Origin: Janthinobacterium sp. TB1-E2
GTDB lineage: Bacteria; Pseudomonadota; Gammaproteobacteria; Burkholderiales; Burkholderiaceae_D
Direction: 5' to 3'
DNA length: 64,000 nt
Assembly: GCF_036885605.1 (NCBI RefSeq)
Contig: NZ_CP142523.1
Location: forward strand, 6,200,001-6,264,000
Shown: positions 62,572-64,000 of the stretch, piece by piece
How positions within the stretch are numbered: the stretch's first letter is position 1
Layout: each line of letters begins with the position of its first letter
Program-made: the position numbers and the translations under genes
The notes under the pieces: generated by a model
Database searches by the model: none
Told to the model about the DNA's origin: nothing
Seen by the model: the letters and a program-made list of their open reading frames with translations, nothing else

Positions 62572-64000
62572 TCAGCCAGCCTTTTCCACTTCGACCAGCG
62601 TATCGTAGAAGGTCGGCGCGCGGCCCATGTCCGTCAGGCGCTGGCTCGTCACTTCATTGGCGTTCTTGCCGTCGCTGGCCAGTTTCTTCCACCATACGGA
62701 CAAGCCCACCACCAGGCCGCGTCTGGCCTTGTCCGTCACCCTGGCCTTGGCCACGAAGCTGCCGCGGTCGTTGAAGATGCGCACCATGTCGCCAGCGGCG
62801 ATGCCGCGCGCGGCGCAGTCGTCAGGGTGGATATCGAGGTGCGGCTCGCCTTCGGCCGCGCGCAGGCTTTTCACGTTCACAAAAGTGGAATTGAGGAAAT
62901 TGCGCGCCGGCGGGGAAATCATGGCCAGCGGATAACGGGCCGCCAGCGCGGGATTGCTGGCCAGCGATTCGTGCGGCGCGATATACGTCGGCAAGGGATC
63001 GAGTCCCGCCTGCGCCATGGCGCTCGAATACAACTCGCACTTGCCTGATGGCGTGGGGAAACCACCGTGGGCAAATGGCGCCTCGGCCGTGGCCAGCTTT
63101 TGCCAGCCCGTGCGTTTCAACGATTCCCAGTCGAAATGCACGGAGCGCGCATCGGTCGTATCGAACGCCTTGGCTGCCAGCGCGTCGTCGCTTTCCTGGA
63201 AGCACGGGTCATCAAAGCCCATGTGCTGCGCCAGCAAACGGAAGATTTCCGTATTCGCCTTCGCTTCGCCCAGCGGCGCCACGGCCGCGTTGTTCGCCAT
63301 CATGTACAGGTGGCCGTAGGTGGAATGCGCATCGACGTGCTCCAGCTGCGTGGTAGCTGGCAACACGATGTCGGCGTAATCGACGGTATCGGTCTGGAAG
63401 TGCTCGAGCACGACCGTAAACAAATCCTCGCGGGCAAAACCCTGCGCCACTTTCGAGGAGTCGGGCGCCACGGCCAGCGGGTTCGAGTTATAGACGATCA
63501 CGGCTTCGACTTGCGGGCCGAACTCGGCGGAACTTTCTTTCAATAAATCGTCGCCAATGGTGCTCATGTTGATCGTGCGCGGCGTCCCTTTCAGCAAGTC
63601 CGGGCGCTGCAGGGCCTTGCGGTTGACGGGGAAGGAGCCCGAGCTCGACAGCTGCATGCCGCCGGCCGGATGGCGCCAGGCGCCCGTCAGCGCGGGCAGG
63701 CAGGCAATATTGCGCACGGCCATGCCGCCGCCATGCACGCGCTGCACGCCGTAATTGGCGCGGATGGCGGCGCCCTCGCCGGAGCGGCATGCCTGGCCGT
63801 ACAGCCGCGCCAGCTCCACCACTTCCGTGGCCGTGATGCCGCACACCCCGGCCACGCGCTCGGGCGGCCATTCCAGGGTCCGCTGTTTCAGTTCCGCATA
63901 GCCGATGGTGTACTGCGCGATATAGTCGTGGTCGACCAGGTCTTCGATGATCAGCACATGCATCAAGCCCAGCGCCAGGGCCGCATCGGTACCCGGCAGC
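62572..64000 (-). CDS. molybdopterin-dependent oxidoreductase, C-terminal part (5' end outside window)
   Basis: The frame stays open to the right edge, so about 476 residues are visible and no true start is shown. LPGTDAALALGLM and DLVDHDYIAQYTIGYAELKQ are typical of bis-MGD oxidoreductases of the DmsA/BisC/formate-dehydrogenase superfamily. The molybdopterin-binding parts (ANYGVQRVHGGGMAVRNIAC and AVIVYNSNPLAVAPDSSKVA) and the C-terminal dinucleotide-binding fold (MVRIFNDRGSFVAKARVTDK) are present. The Fe-S or Mo-ligand N-terminus is not visible, so the substrate cannot be assigned. It is followed by the lipoprotein aminopeptidase after 2 bases. Confidence 0.88.
   Translation of the reverse strand, partial: LPGTDAALALGLMHVLIIEDLVDHDYIAQYTIGYAELKQRTLEWPPERVAGVCGITATEVVELARLYGQACRSGEGAAIRANYGVQRVHGGGMAVRNIACLPALTGAWRHPAGGMQLSSSGSFPVNRKALQRPDLLKGTPRTINMSTIGDDLLKESSAEFGPQVEAVIVYNSNPLAVAPDSSKVAQGFAREDLFTVVLEHFQTDTVDYADIVLPATTQLEHVDAHSTYGHLYMMANNAAVAPLGEAKANTEIFRLLAQHMGFDDPCFQESDDALAAKAFDTTDARSVHFDWESLKRTGWQKLATAEAPFAHGGFPTPSGKCELYSSAMAQAGLDPLPTYIAPHESLASNPALAARYPLAMISPPARNFLNSTFVNVKSLRAAEGEPHLDIHPDDCAARGIAAGDMVRIFNDRGSFVAKARVTDKARRGLVVGLSVWWKKLASDGKNANEVTSQRLTDMGRAPTFYDTLVEVEKAG

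Noticed and set aside
1..64000. CRISPR arrays, tRNA or rRNA genes, prophage or integrase
   Set aside because: No regularly spaced direct repeats, no cloverleaf or rRNA-like stretches, and no integrase or phage genes were seen; RAYT is the only transposase-type gene.

Overview
The window is a gene-dense, high-GC stretch of a betaproteobacterial chromosome. Gene content points to the Oxalobacteraceae (Janthinobacterium, Duganella or Massilia type): an aru/ast arginine-succinyl operon in the Pseudomonas aruCFGDBE order, a queA-tgt-yajC-secD-secF block, many lipoprotein and periplasmic enzymes, and many paralogous transporters. The genus is an inference from gene families; no rRNA or tRNA gene was seen. 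No intergenic gap exceeds 300 bases. The largest are 8120-8405, 61244-61519 and 10425-10678, and they hold the terminators, promoter candidates or inverted repeats listed below.

Layout. 1-4.6 kb, plus strand: the tail of an M14-like carboxypeptidase, a FUSC-type membrane protein, and a lipoprotein acid phosphatase of the PAP2 fold with a beta-strand repeat tail. 4.6-15.8 kb, mostly minus strand: an S9 peptidase, two amino-acid permeases, a RidA-family protein, an ABC-F ATPase, an OYE-type reductase, a glycine-zipper protein and two DUF proteins. 16-29.2 kb, minus strand: argR, then astC-aruF-aruG-astD-astB, a 1575-residue NAD-glutamate dehydrogenase and astE, closed by a strong terminator. 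This operon takes arginine to succinate plus glutamate and, through the embedded dehydrogenase, on to 2-oxoglutarate. 29.3-33.5 kb: a MarR regulator and a HDOD protein (both with a TATAAT box 7 nt before the ATG), a GST, and a WYL regulator overlapping a periplasmic protein gene.

33.5-41.6 kb: protein export (secD, secF, yajC), queuosine synthesis (tgt, queA) and recG. 41.6-42.4 kb: a REP-associated tyrosine transposase (RAYT) gene flanked by REP palindromes carrying the GTAG foot. 42.4-46.6 kb: a minus-strand operon of pyrC, DUF3025, a Gfo/Idh/MocA oxidoreductase, an MFS transporter and a 41-residue membrane peptide overlapping the MFS stop codon. 46.7-51.5 kb: a glutamate/aspartate ABC importer operon (gltI-J-K-L) ending in an exported amidohydrolase. 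51.6-57.8 kb: an ATM1-like ABC exporter, a hotdog thioesterase, a Tat-exported PhoD phosphatase, and a membrane-bound LytTR regulator divergent from an acyltransferase-3 protein. 57.8-64 kb: two tandem acyl-CoA ligase paralogues, a lipoprotein aminopeptidase and the 3' part of a molybdopterin oxidoreductase gene.

Nothing here is a clear new defence or mobile system. The most interesting items are the GDH inside the arginine operon, the RAYT/REP unit, the 41-residue overlapping peptide, the repeated GTCCCA motif between the LytTR regulator and its divergent neighbour, and the paired leaderless-type promoters. All promoter and operator calls come from reading by eye and are not tested.
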